Virus record (IMG/VR): IMGVR_UViG_3300025137_000203
Coordinates: 1 to 27,904 of that record
From: a virus
Strand: one strand, 5' to 3'
Length of the DNA stretch: 27,904 nucleotides
In this document: one piece after another, positions 13,801 through 20,350 of the stretch
How positions within the stretch are numbered: position 1 is the stretch's first letter
How the letters are laid out: each line of letters opens with the position of its first letter
Program-made: the position numbers and the translations under genes
Notes under the pieces: generated by a model
Seen by the model: only the letters and a program-made list of their open reading frames with translations
The model's database searches: none
Told to the model about the DNA's origin: nothing

Positions 13801-14554
13801 TTTTCATTCCTTCCCATAATTTAGGTATATCAAATTTTGATCTGGCCAAAAAATGATTTATTTTACCATCAGGTTTTCCGTTAACCCACTGGTATGGCAT
13901 CCTGTTCCAATGCGTATTTAATTCATAAACATTAAAAACTGGTTGACTCAGTTGAAGATTTACATACATTTGTTCTGTATATCTAGTATGTATAACATAG
14001 TTATCAACTGATGTAAAGTTTTCATATGCCTTTGCACGACCTTCTTTAGTCCACAACTGCACACCACCATTAAGATATCTAAATCTTTCTTTTGGATACA
14101 TTATAGACTTTGGAAACATCCAATCTTTGCCCCATACTTGTTTACCATATGCAATAATGCCACGTTGCCATTGTGGAACATCCATTACACGTTTCATCCA
14201 ACCTGCAGGTCCACCAGTATGTACACCTAATTCGTGCACCATAGCAACGTCTGCTTTTTGGTCAATGCTTTCAAATATGTTATTGTTTGTATTGATAAGC
14301 ATATCCAAATCTAGTGTAAGGATATTGTCGTACTCTTCATATTGAGGATCGTAAAAAATACGCAATGAATCAAGACGTGGATCTAAGTGTTTAAAATATC
14401 TATCGTTAGCAAGTTTGTAAGATGCGCCACAATAATTGGCGTACATTTGTGCACACTCTGATCCAGCTTTAGCCCAATCTGGTAATTCCATTCCACCTAA
14501 ATCCGCATCGAAAGATTCATACGGAATATAATATTGCAATAACAAATTTTTCAT
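13754..14554 (-). CDS. GT8-like glycosyltransferase (first gene of the island)
   Basis: A 266-aa GT-A protein with MKNLLLQYYIPY at the N-terminus, a DxD motif in NILTLDLDMLI (about residues 77-87), a RYLNGGVQLW block (about 158-167) and TEQMYVNLQL (about 193-202), which match the D-x-D, N-G-G and D/E-Q positions of GT8-like enzymes. The C-terminus carries a C-x2-C (SWCKTRT end region). The ribosome-binding site is weak, so expression may depend on read-through from the small 46-aa gene 6 nt upstream. Confidence 0.82.
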   Translation of the reverse strand: MKNLLLQYYIPYESFDADLGGMELPDWAKAGSECAQMYANYCGASYKLANDRYFKHLDPRLDSLRIFYDPQYEEYDNILTLDLDMLINTNNNIFESIDQKADVAMVHELGVHTGGPAGWMKRVMDVPQWQRGIIAYGKQVWGKDWMFPKSIMYPKERFRYLNGGVQLWTKEGRAKAYENFTSVDNYVIHTRYTEQMYVNLQLSQPVFNVYELNTHWNRMPYQWVNGKPDGKINHFLARSKFDIPKLWEGMKNGQISRDCSWCKTRT

Positions 14555-14560
14555 AATAAA

Positions 14561-14701
14561 TTATTTACATAGATCCTCGTATTTTGTGGTATGTACACGG
14601 TGTTGCGCTAAATCTCTGCCTAAATATCCAACGGTCTTTTTCTTAGATTTCTCTTCTTGCTGCTTTAAAAAATTAATCCACTTGTTTATTAGCCATTTCA
14701 T
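14561..14701 (-). CDS. Small basic protein, 46 aa
   Basis: Begins MKWLINKWINFLKQQEEKS: an amphipathic, Trp-containing helix followed by a Lys-rich stretch and YLGRDLAQHRVH. A GGAG site lies 8 nt upstream and the ATG overlaps the stop of the EF-hand gene (ATGA), which supports a real gene. Function unknown. Confidence 0.65.
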   Translation of the reverse strand: MKWLINKWINFLKQQEEKSKKKTVGYLGRDLAQHRVHTTKYEDLCK

Positions 14702-15075
14702 TTTTTCGCTCCACTTCCATTATCACTATATTTTTTACTATACGCACTTGCACCAAAGAATGCTGCTACTAAACCTGCAATTGCTACAAAATATGTAGGT
14801 GCAATATCTGCAATCAATGATGCAGCTTTTTCATAGCCTAACATTGCAGTGATAAGTATGCCACTTGGATAAAGTAGCATTCCTGCTAAAGCAAACCAAG
14901 CCATTTTTCTAATTTGGTCTTCTTTTGCATCTTCGTTTGCAAACCTAGCTTGCCTATGATCAAATTCAGCTATCTCTTTAGCCCTTGCCATTTCGTCATC
15001 TGTAATAATGCCATCTCCGTCAGCATCGAGTTCATTGAATATCGATCCCGCTTCTAGTGTCTTTTGTGCAGCCAT
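14698..15075 (-). CDS. EF-hand and two-TM membrane protein, holin-like candidate
   Basis: A 125-aa protein with one canonical EF-hand loop, DADGDGIITDDE (near residue 17), then a charged helix (EFDHRQARFANEDAKEDQ) and two hydrophobic segments (about residues 59-78 and 90-110) before a basic/polar tail. The start at 15075 is chosen because a GGGAG site lies 7 nt upstream; the frame is open to 15153. The topology and the helix before the membrane part recall multi-TM phage holins, but an EF-hand on a holin would be unusual. It overlaps the upstream 80-aa gene by 44 nt. Confidence 0.75.
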   Translation of the reverse strand: MAAQKTLEAGSIFNELDADGDGIITDDEMARAKEIAEFDHRQARFANEDAKEDQIRKMAWFALAGMLLYPSGILITAMLGYEKAASLIADIAPTYFVAIAGLVAAFFGASAYSKKYSDNGSGAKK

Positions 15076-15274
15076 TATAGTACTCCCTAATGCTTTGTGC
15101 AATTTGTGTTGCTCTAACAAAACCATTACGAAGCGAGTTTGACCTTTGGCCATTCTCTAAAAACCAATCTATACTATCTATATCAGATGCATGCCGATAA
15201 GGTTCAGGTATATTAAAATCATTAGTTATTTCTTCAAATTCAGCTCTATTGTTTAGTACTACTATAAGTGACAT
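15032..15274 (-). CDS. Small hypothetical protein, 80 aa
   Basis: Not recognised. It begins MSLIVVLNNRAEFEEI with a beta-strand-like opening, then helices (RATQIAQSIREYYNG). An AAGGAG site sits 5 nt before the ATG. Its 3' end overlaps the EF-hand gene, so the two are translated together. Confidence 0.7.
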   Translation of the reverse strand: MSLIVVLNNRAEFEEITNDFNIPEPYRHASDIDSIDWFLENGQRSNSLRNGFVRATQIAQSIREYYNGCTKDTRSGIDIQ

Positions 15275-15287
15275 TCAATCTCCTTTG

Positions 15288-15398
15288 TCATATGTTTTTT
15301 ATCCAATCGATAGCGTTTGTTGCTAAATCAGCAACTATGTCTGGTTGATAATACCCTATAGCAATACCAACAATGAAACCTAAAATCAAATTAGCCAT
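15288..15398 (-). CDS. Small membrane protein, 36 aa
   Basis: Begins MANLILGFIVGIAIGYYQPD: a single hydrophobic segment with small Gly residues, followed by a short amphipathic helix ending DWIKNI. Its ATG overlaps the stop of the upstream gene (TAATG). Similar one-TM mini-proteins are common in T4-like marine phages; function unknown. Confidence 0.6.
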   Translation of the reverse strand: MANLILGFIVGIAIGYYQPDIVADLATNAIDWIKNI

Positions 15399-15511
15399 TA
15401 TTTAGATACCATACAGTTAGCAGGTAATCCTTCGGTTGTACATGGATCTTCTGTAAAGCCAACTAAAGCAAAACAACCTAAAATAATAATACCGAATAAA
15501 AACATTTTCAT
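15398..15511 (-). CDS. Small exported protein, 37 aa
   Basis: Begins MKMFLFGIIILGCFALVG: a Lys then a hydrophobic stretch, like a signal peptide; ILGC resembles a lipobox but the hydrophobic stretch before it is short. The remaining 19 residues hold two further cysteines (DPC, NCM) that could form a disulfide. A strong AAGGAAG site lies 9 nt upstream. It is the first gene after the structured leader. Confidence 0.62.
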   Translation of the reverse strand: MKMFLFGIIILGCFALVGFTEDPCTTEGLPANCMVSK

Positions 15512-15749
15512 AATATAAACTTCCTTTCAAAAAGTGAGGTGGAGGGCTCTCTAACACATCGCTATCTCTATAGGTATACCCTCCGTGAGAGATAGCGGGT
15601 ACATTTTATTTTAGATTATGGTTCCTTGAGTCGTACCAGACTTGTAAACCTCTGAGACTGTCGATCTTATTATTGATCTCCCTTATTCAGTCTCTCAATC
15701 TTTACTTTCGCTATAACATTTTGTTTTCCTTTATCATTTTAATAAGTAT
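15512..15749 (-). ncRNA. Structured leader or small RNA region
   Basis: About 240 nt transcribed from the promoter at 15750-15778 without a convincing gene; the conserved leader ATG is followed at once by a stop (Met-Leu-stop). On the minus strand it contains a 10-bp perfect inverted repeat CGCTATCTCT/AGAGATAGCG (15560-15569 and 15588-15597), a nested hairpin with arms GAGACTG/CAGTCTC (15654-15660 and 15688-15694), and a small AGTC/GACT hairpin between. A 17-codon frame (MYPLSLTEG...) covers the first hairpin but has no clear ribosome-binding site. It could be a 5' UTR element or a stable phage RNA. Confidence 0.5.
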
Positions 15750-15778
15750 ATTATACCATACTTTTACAGCTTTGTACA
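15750..15778 (-). promoter_or_regulatory. Early-type promoter
   Basis: The -10 TATAAT is at 15750-15755 and the -35 TGTACA at 15773-15778 (17-bp spacer), with the shared leader ATACTTATTAAAATGA downstream. The GCTCAC box and the 20-nt box are absent; the 3' end of the 50-aa gene lies there instead. It is the likely promoter for the small genes and, by read-through, the glycan island. Confidence 0.85.
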
Positions 15779-15791
15779 CAACTTTTTTCAT

Positions 15792-15944
15792 TTAAAGTGA
15801 ATTAATTTTATCATCAATTAATTTTAGTGCTTCATCTAAATTTGAAATAGTTTTATAATCGTGATCATCTTCATCGTTCCATACGATATCGCCTAAATCT
15901 GTTAATGACTCTCTGATTTTTTTTAATTCATCTATACTAAACAT
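15792..15944 (-). CDS. Small acidic protein, 50 aa
   Basis: Begins MFSIDELKKIRESLTDLG and is rich in Asp/Glu (NDEDDHD). Predicted helical at both ends. A GGAG site is 8 nt upstream and the ATG overlaps the previous stop (TAATG). Not recognised. Confidence 0.65.
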   Translation of the reverse strand: MFSIDELKKIRESLTDLGDIVWNDEDDHDYKTISNLDEALKLIDDKINSL

Positions 15945-16147
15945 TATGCAATCTCCTGTGATAACTTTTGAACCATTGTATACTTATTAGCAAGATTCTT
16001 TATGATCTTCATATTGTAATCTTCTCTTAAGGTTTCTCTTCTAATAGCTTCAGGAAGAGTTCTTAGTAAAAGTTGAATTTTAATTGAAGGTTTATTAGAT
16101 TTAAGGATTAAAGCCTTAAGTGATGAGGTTGAGATTGGTTTTGACAT
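15944..16147 (-). CDS. Small basic protein, 67 aa
   Basis: Not recognised. It is basic and helical (SLKALILKSNKPSIKIQLLLR near residues 9-29; KIIKNLANKYTMVQKL near the end), which would fit a small nucleic-acid-binding protein, but no known motif is visible. It is the first gene behind the promoter at 16182, with an AAGGAAAA ribosome-binding site. Confidence 0.7.
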   Translation of the reverse strand: MSKPISTSSLKALILKSNKPSIKIQLLLRTLPEAIRRETLREDYNMKIIKNLANKYTMVQKLSQEIA

Positions 16148-16181
16148 ATTTTCATTTTCCTTTTATCATTTTAATAAGTAT

Positions 16182-16253
16182 ATTATATCATGTTTCTTCT
16201 CATTTGTAAACAAAAAAGTGAGCAGATTTCAAATTAAATGATGAACTTGTTAA
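16182..16253 (-). promoter_or_regulatory. Modular early-type promoter
   Basis: The -10 TATAAT is at 16182-16187 and the -35 TTTACA at 16205-16210 (17-bp spacer). GCTCAC is at 16218-16223 and the 20-nt box at 16234-16253, ending directly at the nuclease stop codon (16254). The stretch from the GCTCAC box outward is almost identical to the copy at 4565-4602. Confidence 0.88.
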
Positions 16254-16928
16254 TTAATGAAATAGTTGCCTACGATTATATTCATCACGAGTTTCAATCA
16301 GCTTATCGATCCAGGAATCGCGTGTTTCTTTGTACATAACAGGATGAAAGTCATCTACATCCATAACAATACGAGTTTGCTGGATAGCCATACCAGTACG
16401 TTCTTCCCACATGACAGCGTAAGCTGCAAGCTGCATAAAATAATTACTAATATGAGCTTTTTTCTTAGGACGACGTGAAGTCTTCCAATCAACGATTGTA
16501 GGTACTCCATCCCATTCAACAACAGCATCACATGTGCCAGCTAGTTTTAGATGGTCAGAATATAATGGTACTTCTTGAGCATAGACTTTAGTTACATGTT
16601 TATCTAAGAGAGGACGTAGATTTTCTAGAGATTGTACTACGTGAGGTAAGAAATCTGCACGACATTCAGTATCATTTTGTAAATACTTTTCAATCAGTGA
16701 ATGAACTTCAGTGCCACGCTTTGCAGCACGGCTACCGATACGATTAGCTTCTTCTTCACCAACACGTTTACGCCATTTGGCAATAGACTCTTCACTTAAG
16801 ATAGAGAGTATAGTAGTAACACTAGGATAAGCATTACCGTCGAGGGTAAGGTAACGCCTGCCGTCAGGACTATCTGTCCGATCAAGTGTTTCGTATCCCA
16901 TATCAATTTTTTCATGGATAAAGTCCAT
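16254..16928 (-). CDS. RecB-like PD-(D/E)XK exonuclease
   Basis: A 224-aa nuclease of the PD-(D/E)XK superfamily, like the Cas4/RecB-type exonucleases of marine phages. The motif order is right: RGTEVHSLIE (His76), AQEVPLYS (Glu119), GTCDAVVEW (Asp134), IVDWKTS (Asp147 and Lys149), and a Q-x3-Y motif in YFMQLAAYAVM. It lacks the four-cysteine Fe-S cluster of Cas4. Likely degrades or trims DNA during replication, recombination or host-DNA breakdown. It has its own promoter (16962-16990) and is a single-gene unit ending at the next promoter cassette. Confidence 0.88.
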   Translation of the reverse strand: MDFIHEKIDMGYETLDRTDSPDGRRYLTLDGNAYPSVTTILSILSEESIAKWRKRVGEEEANRIGSRAAKRGTEVHSLIEKYLQNDTECRADFLPHVVQSLENLRPLLDKHVTKVYAQEVPLYSDHLKLAGTCDAVVEWDGVPTIVDWKTSRRPKKKAHISNYFMQLAAYAVMWEERTGMAIQQTRIVMDVDDFHPVMYKETRDSWIDKLIETRDEYNRRQLFH

Positions 16929-16961
16929 TGTTGTATTCCTTCTTTAATTATATAATATATT

Positions 16962-16990
16962 ATTATACCATACTTTTCACAAAAAGTAAA
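16962..16990 (-). promoter_or_regulatory. Early-type promoter of the nuclease gene
   Basis: The -10 TATAAT is at 16962-16967 and the -35 TTTACT at 16985-16990 with a 17-bp spacer. The GTTTACTT form is the closest in the window to the T4 early -35 consensus. The GCTCAC box is absent; the upstream gene ends at 16994. Confidence 0.8.
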
Positions 16991-16993
16991 CAA

Positions 16994-17371
16994 TTAAGTT
17001 CCTTTTTTATTCGGTGGTCCATTTTCATCAAGTTGTGATTTAATATCAAAATTAACTCCTTGACCTAAAGCAATAATGCATGCTTCTTCGAAACTAGTAA
17101 ATTCTACAAAATACCAGTATTCAGTTTGAGTATTATAATAAATTATGTACGGTACAGCTGACAAAAAATTGCCTTGGCTGTTTTTGATGTTGCCAATCAT
17201 TTGCATCAATGGCACCACATCTTCATCTTCTAGTAGATCCATCACTTCAGGCGGTGACGCGCACTGTATTGGCTTTTGTTTCCACTCTGGACCAGCAGAA
17301 GCAATCATTGCCCATAATACTATTGATAAGCCGAACATCCAACCGGCCAATTGTAAATCAAATTTTCTCAT
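16994..17371 (-). CDS. Exported hypothetical protein, 125 aa
   Basis: Not recognised. It has an N-terminal signal-like sequence (MRKFDLQLAGWMFGLSIVLW, hydrophobic to about residue 25, with ASAG as a possible cleavage site) and a soluble remainder with YIIYYNTQTEYWYFVEF. Two cysteines lie in the mature part. It overlaps phoH by ATGA. It probably acts in the periplasm or is membrane-anchored. Confidence 0.72.
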   Translation of the reverse strand: MRKFDLQLAGWMFGLSIVLWAMIASAGPEWKQKPIQCASPPEVMDLLEDEDVVPLMQMIGNIKNSQGNFLSAVPYIIYYNTQTEYWYFVEFTSFEEACIIALGQGVNFDIKSQLDENGPPNKKGT

Positions 17372-18042
17372 TTTAACCCCATCATTTCTTTTGTCATTAT
17401 GTAATCACGAACAATTCCAGAACGAACAATATCGCCCCATCCAAACTGAACCATTGAGAAACTGCTCATTCTTTCTATAATGTTTAAGAATTTCATAAGA
17501 CCATCTTTTTCTCCATCTGATTTAAAATCAGACTGAAGGTAATCTCCAGCAAATATAATTCTGCAATTTTCTCCGACTCGAGTCATAATAGAATCAAGTT
17601 CATGAAAGTTTAAGTTTTGCATTTCGTCAACAACAATGATAGCACGATCAAATGTTTTACCTCGTATGTATGATGTTGTTTCGAACTGTATCTGATGGCT
17701 ATTTATCATTTTATTATAGGCTGCATTTCCTTCGAATAACTCATCACAAATCATTCTGTAAGGTGTTTCAAATACAGCTGTTTTTTCTTCTAATTTGCCG
17801 GGCAGATAACCTATCTCTCTAACAGATACAATAGATCTTACAATAATAATTTTATCGTACTCTGGTTCATTTAGCATTTCGTCAAGCGCGAGATATAACG
17901 CGACAAAAGTCTTACCTGTTCCGGCAGACCCTGCTAAAATTAAATTTTCGCCTTCATCCCACAATTTAAACACTTTATCTTGATTTTCTGTTTGCGGTTC
18001 TATTTGATAAAGATCGTTTGAAGATATTTTTACTTTACTCAT
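17368..18042 (-). CDS. phoH: PhoH-like P-loop ATPase
   Basis: A 224-aa PhoH-domain protein. Walker A is GSAGTGKT (residues 38-45) and Walker B is IIVVDEMQN (135-143); the family blocks DKIIIVRSIVSV (63-74), GYLPGKLEEK (78-87) and IIFAGDYLQSD are also present. PhoH-like genes are very common in marine phages; the protein is an ATPase associated with phosphate stress in some bacteria and with RNA metabolism in others, and its role in infection is not settled. It is joined by ATGA overlaps to the exported protein downstream and the 76-aa gene upstream. Confidence 0.94.
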   Translation of the reverse strand: MSKVKISSNDLYQIEPQTENQDKVFKLWDEGENLILAGSAGTGKTFVALYLALDEMLNEPEYDKIIIVRSIVSVREIGYLPGKLEEKTAVFETPYRMICDELFEGNAAYNKMINSHQIQFETTSYIRGKTFDRAIIVVDEMQNLNFHELDSIMTRVGENCRIIFAGDYLQSDFKSDGEKDGLMKFLNIIERMSSFSMVQFGWGDIVRSGIVRDYIMTKEMMGLK

Positions 18043-18269
18043 GAGTTGTCAATCGTATTTCCAGGATATTTCTTTTTAAGCGATTTTAAATGGCTACGAA
18101 AATCTCCATCAGTTCTGCTCATAACACTACCATGAATAGTAATAAACTTATTTGGTTTAAACACACGCTGAAGATTTGTATCTTCAAGAATATTCTGTAG
18201 TTCGTCATATTTAACGTCTACATCGTATTCTTCATTTGTTTCTTTATTTAGAATTGTGTAGACTGGCAT
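18039..18269 (-). CDS. Conserved small phage protein, 76 aa
   Basis: Begins MPVYTILNKETNEEYDVDVK, then a DELQNILEDTNLQRVF block and a basic C-terminus ending with a PGNTIDN segment. I recall closely similar proteins in cyanophages ('MPTYTVKNKETGEE...'), also near phoH, with no known function. It resembles an FmdB-like opening, but the zinc-ribbon cysteines are missing. It overlaps phoH by ATGA. Confidence 0.75.
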   Translation of the reverse strand: MPVYTILNKETNEEYDVDVKYDELQNILEDTNLQRVFKPNKFITIHGSVMSRTDGDFRSHLKSLKKKYPGNTIDNS

Positions 18270-18423
18270 TTATTTCTTCCTCTAACTCTTCGATTCGACT
18301 TTGCAATGTACTTATAGTTGTATGAATATGCCCTGTGTCATGAGGTTGTATACGACTTTTTAATACCTCAATTTCATGTGTTAATATTTTATATTTTTCA
18401 AAAGGTGTTATTGTATTAGACAT
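18244..18423 (-). CDS. Small coiled-coil protein, 59 aa
   Basis: Begins MSNTITPFEKYKILTHEIEV. Two helical segments with heptad-like Leu/Ile spacing (KILTHEIEVLKSRI and ISTLQSRIEELEEEI) predict a short coiled coil. The start at 18423 overlaps the previous gene by 8 nt; the frame is open to 18447. Overlaps the 76-aa gene by 26 nt. Confidence 0.68.
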   Translation of the reverse strand: MSNTITPFEKYKILTHEIEVLKSRIQPHDTGHIHTTISTLQSRIEELEEEINASLHNSK

Positions 18424-18973
18424 TATGAAACCATTCTGGTTGTTCACGTTTTGTCCAGTTCATTTTAAAACGTGATTGTTTAGTTTGATAGAAAAGACGG
18501 TATGATTGAACTGGATCGCCTTGAACCATGCATTCAGGATTTGCCTGCATTGCTAGCTTAAATGGAGTTAATCTACCTTGTGGAATATTGTCAGGTAGAG
18601 ACCACAATGGTGATTTAAGAAAACTAGTTTTATGAATCTTTCCATACCTATATGTATATTCTTCGCATAGAGCATCGAAATGCTGCCAATGCCATTTGTA
18701 ATTATCTGATGATTCCATCGTCCATACAGTACATGGATGACCGCGATGTACAGCTTTGTAGATCATTTGATCCATTTCTGGATCTTCAAGAAGACGATAT
18801 TGCTTTTGCATAGTTTTGCCAGATTTTGATGGACCAATTTCCACTGTGCCATCGAGAAGACGATGTGCAGTAGACAGCATTTGAGCTGATTCGATAATCA
18901 TTTTAACAACATGTTTGTCGCACTGCATTTGAGCAGCAACTGTTGGATCGTCGTGTAATATAAATAAATTCAT
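18416..18973 (-). CDS. Conserved phage/bacterial protein, 185 aa
   Basis: A member of a family that opens with MNLFILHDDPTVAAQMQCDK then HVVKMIIESAQMLSTAHR, which I recall from T4-like phages and some bacteria. Database entries sometimes name such proteins after DNA repair enzymes, but I see no similarity to T4 endonuclease V and give no function. The conserved His and Cys residues (CDKHVV, HRGHPCTVW near residues 76-84) and many Trp could form a metal or active site. An ideal AGGAGG ribosome-binding site and its own promoter (19009-19037) suggest strong early expression. Confidence 0.8.
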   Translation of the reverse strand: MNLFILHDDPTVAAQMQCDKHVVKMIIESAQMLSTAHRLLDGTVEIGPSKSGKTMQKQYRLLEDPEMDQMIYKAVHRGHPCTVWTMESSDNYKWHWQHFDALCEEYTYRYGKIHKTSFLKSPLWSLPDNIPQGRLTPFKLAMQANPECMVQGDPVQSYRLFYQTKQSRFKMNWTKREQPEWFHNV

Positions 18974-19008
18974 AAATAAAAAAACCTCCTGTTTTATAAT
19001 ATAGTATA

Positions 19009-19037
19009 ATTATACCATAAAACAAGAGGAATGTAAA
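19009..19037 (-). promoter_or_regulatory. Early-type promoter
   Basis: The -10 TATAAT is at 19009-19014 and the -35 TTTACA at 19032-19037 (17-bp spacer). The upstream boxes are absent because the 50-aa gene ends at 19041. The leader differs from the common one and carries AGGAGG. Confidence 0.82.
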
Positions 19038-19040
19038 CAA

Positions 19041-19193
19041 TTAAATGACTGCAGCTATCCTTTCTTCAATAAATAATTTCTTCTTCAAAAGTATTTTAAC
19101 TCGATTTAAGTCTCCTCTTTTTTTGACTTTGTTTATGTACGTGTCTAAAGTAGAGATATCGTTTTTAAGTCTTTCGAGCTGTGATGCTGGCAT
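19041..19193 (-). CDS. Small basic coiled-coil protein, 50 aa
   Basis: Begins MPASQLERLKNDISTLDTYI and continues as a single Lys-rich helix to the end. A GGAG site lies 8 nt upstream. Its stop is 4 nt from the -35 of the next promoter. Not recognised. Confidence 0.65.
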   Translation of the reverse strand: MPASQLERLKNDISTLDTYINKVKKRGDLNRVKILLKKKLFIEERIAAVI

Positions 19194-19217
19194 AAAGTCG
19201 TCTCCGTGTTGACGAAA

Positions 19218-19634
19218 TTAATCAGTTAGTAGTTTTGGAAAAGCCTCCTCAATTACTGGCCGAGTAATCCCGTTAGGTTTATCTTTATTAATCATATTAA
19301 TGACGAGCGTAGCGTCCTCAGGGTGAATACCCTCTATCAAACCTAGGAATATACTTTCGCGTTTTACAGGAGTTAAGCGGTTAGATTCGCGTAGTCCTTT
19401 CACGAAGTATACAAAATTCTTATGTTCTTTGAGTAAATTAGTTGGAGCATCGTGGCTTTGGCATGGTGTATATGGTGGTTGTCCACCAGGAAGATTCCAT
19501 TTAATATTTGAATCAAATGTTCCTCTTATAATATCTTTTAAAGCCCAGCTTTCATGCTTTTTTAAAAGCTCTACTTTTTTATCTTTAGTTCGAGCTTTTC
19601 TTACTAAGTCAATCACTTCAAATACGTTCAACAT
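19218..19634 (-). CDS. Conserved T4-like phage protein, 138 aa
   Basis: I recall this family from cyanophages as a conserved protein of unknown function (I believe a DUF6433-type protein, from memory only). The features are the N-terminal helix VFEVIDLVRKARTKDKKVELLKKH, the IKWNLPGGQPPYTP block (about residues 44-57), and a C-terminal region LIEGIHPEDATLVINMINKD then a conserved-looking EEAFPKLL end. The alternation of helices and the Pro-rich loop suggest a small alpha-helical domain. The GIY-YIG-like gene ends 9 nt upstream. Confidence 0.78.
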   Translation of the reverse strand: MLNVFEVIDLVRKARTKDKKVELLKKHESWALKDIIRGTFDSNIKWNLPGGQPPYTPCQSHDAPTNLLKEHKNFVYFVKGLRESNRLTPVKRESIFLGLIEGIHPEDATLVINMINKDKPNGITRPVIEEAFPKLLTD

Positions 19635-19642
19635 AAATCTAT

Positions 19643-20044
19643 TTATCCTTTTAAATGTTTAGAGTGAATTTTACATCCTATAAATTCGTTATAATACATA
19701 TCTGATAATAATACATTATTCTCGAATTGTAGTTTAGCTTCATAGTAAGACATTTCACCTTTTGTCTTACACAGCCTTAATATTTCTCTTTTGTAATTAC
19801 TTTTCCCTTTGGACTCAACGAGAAATTGAACTTCTTTACTTGATCCATAATATTCTTGCCAGTCAGATTCGACTTTGGTGCGTATCTTTCGAGCTCTTTT
19901 ACTATTTTTTGGTAATATCTTAGGCCGCCAAAAGTTCTTTTTACCGATATATTTTTTGTCAGTATCCAGTTCTGTGATGACATAGACAAATCCTTGGTAA
20001 TCACTGGGAGTTTCGTTAAATAGTTGTTCATTGTATATCCACAT
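19643..20044 (-). CDS. SegE-like GIY-YIG endonuclease-type protein
   Basis: A 133-aa protein with a GIY-YIG-like arrangement: FVYVITELDTDKKYIGKKNF (about residues 19-38), where VYV and YIG replace GIY and YIG, then a basic RARKIRTKVESDWQEYYGSS block and YKREILRLCKTKGEMSYYEAKLQF, in which the Arg and Glu are in the usual catalytic order. T4 Seg proteins are homing endonucleases, but this compact form without a DNA-recognition domain is found in many marine T4-like phages as a conserved gene, so a fixed repair or resolution role is also possible. The ribosome-binding site is weak. Confidence 0.75.
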   Translation of the reverse strand: MWIYNEQLFNETPSDYQGFVYVITELDTDKKYIGKKNFWRPKILPKNSKRARKIRTKVESDWQEYYGSSKEVQFLVESKGKSNYKREILRLCKTKGEMSYYEAKLQFENNVLLSDMYYNEFIGCKIHSKHLKG

Positions 20045-20055
20045 GTAGATATATA

Positions 20056-20208
20056 TTACTCATCTTCGTCCCACTCTAGAGGTTCTTCACGTTTAAAGAC
20101 TTCAAGATTTTGTCCACCACAGAATGGACAATACGAAGGAATATCTTCAGAGCAAATAATTATTACTTCGTCGTCACATTCAAAACACTCAAGTTTGTAC
20201 TTATTCAT
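20056..20208 (-). CDS. Zinc-ribbon-like mini-protein, 50 aa
   Basis: Begins MNKYKLECFECDDEVIIICS. Cysteine pairs C8-x2-C11 and C27-x2-C30 (in YCPFCGG) give a two-knuckle zinc-ribbon pattern, with an acidic C-terminal tail (EWDEDE). A GAGG site lies upstream and the gene overlaps the DUF1289 gene by 8 nt. May bind zinc and contact nucleic acid or RNA polymerase; unproven. Confidence 0.72.
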   Translation of the reverse strand: MNKYKLECFECDDEVIIICSEDIPSYCPFCGGQNLEVFKREEPLEWDEDE

Positions 20209-20350
20209 TAGCGATTCCTCTTAAGATTTCTTTTTTTCTTTCATCAGTAGCACTTAGCCATTCGCTGATTTCATCTAGAGTTCTATGACAGCCTATGCAT
20301 TTATCATCTACTATCGTACAAATTTGAATACACGGTGATTCAACTTTCAT
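20201..20350 (-). CDS. DUF1289-family Cys-rich protein, 49 aa
   Basis: Begins MKVESPCIQICTIVDDKCIG and matches the DUF1289 signature: SPCIQIC (Cys7, Cys11), CIGCHRTLDEISEW (Cys18, Cys21). The four cysteines probably bind an Fe-S cluster or zinc. Bacterial members are unassigned. Its ATG overlaps the nrdJ stop (TAATG), so it is translated together with the ribonucleotide reductase. Confidence 0.82.
   Translation of the reverse strand: MKVESPCIQICTIVDDKCIGCHRTLDEISEWLSATDERKKEILRGIANE

Noticed and set aside
18959-18966. TATAAATA on the plus strand
   Set aside because: No plus-strand gene follows; all nearby genes are on the minus strand.
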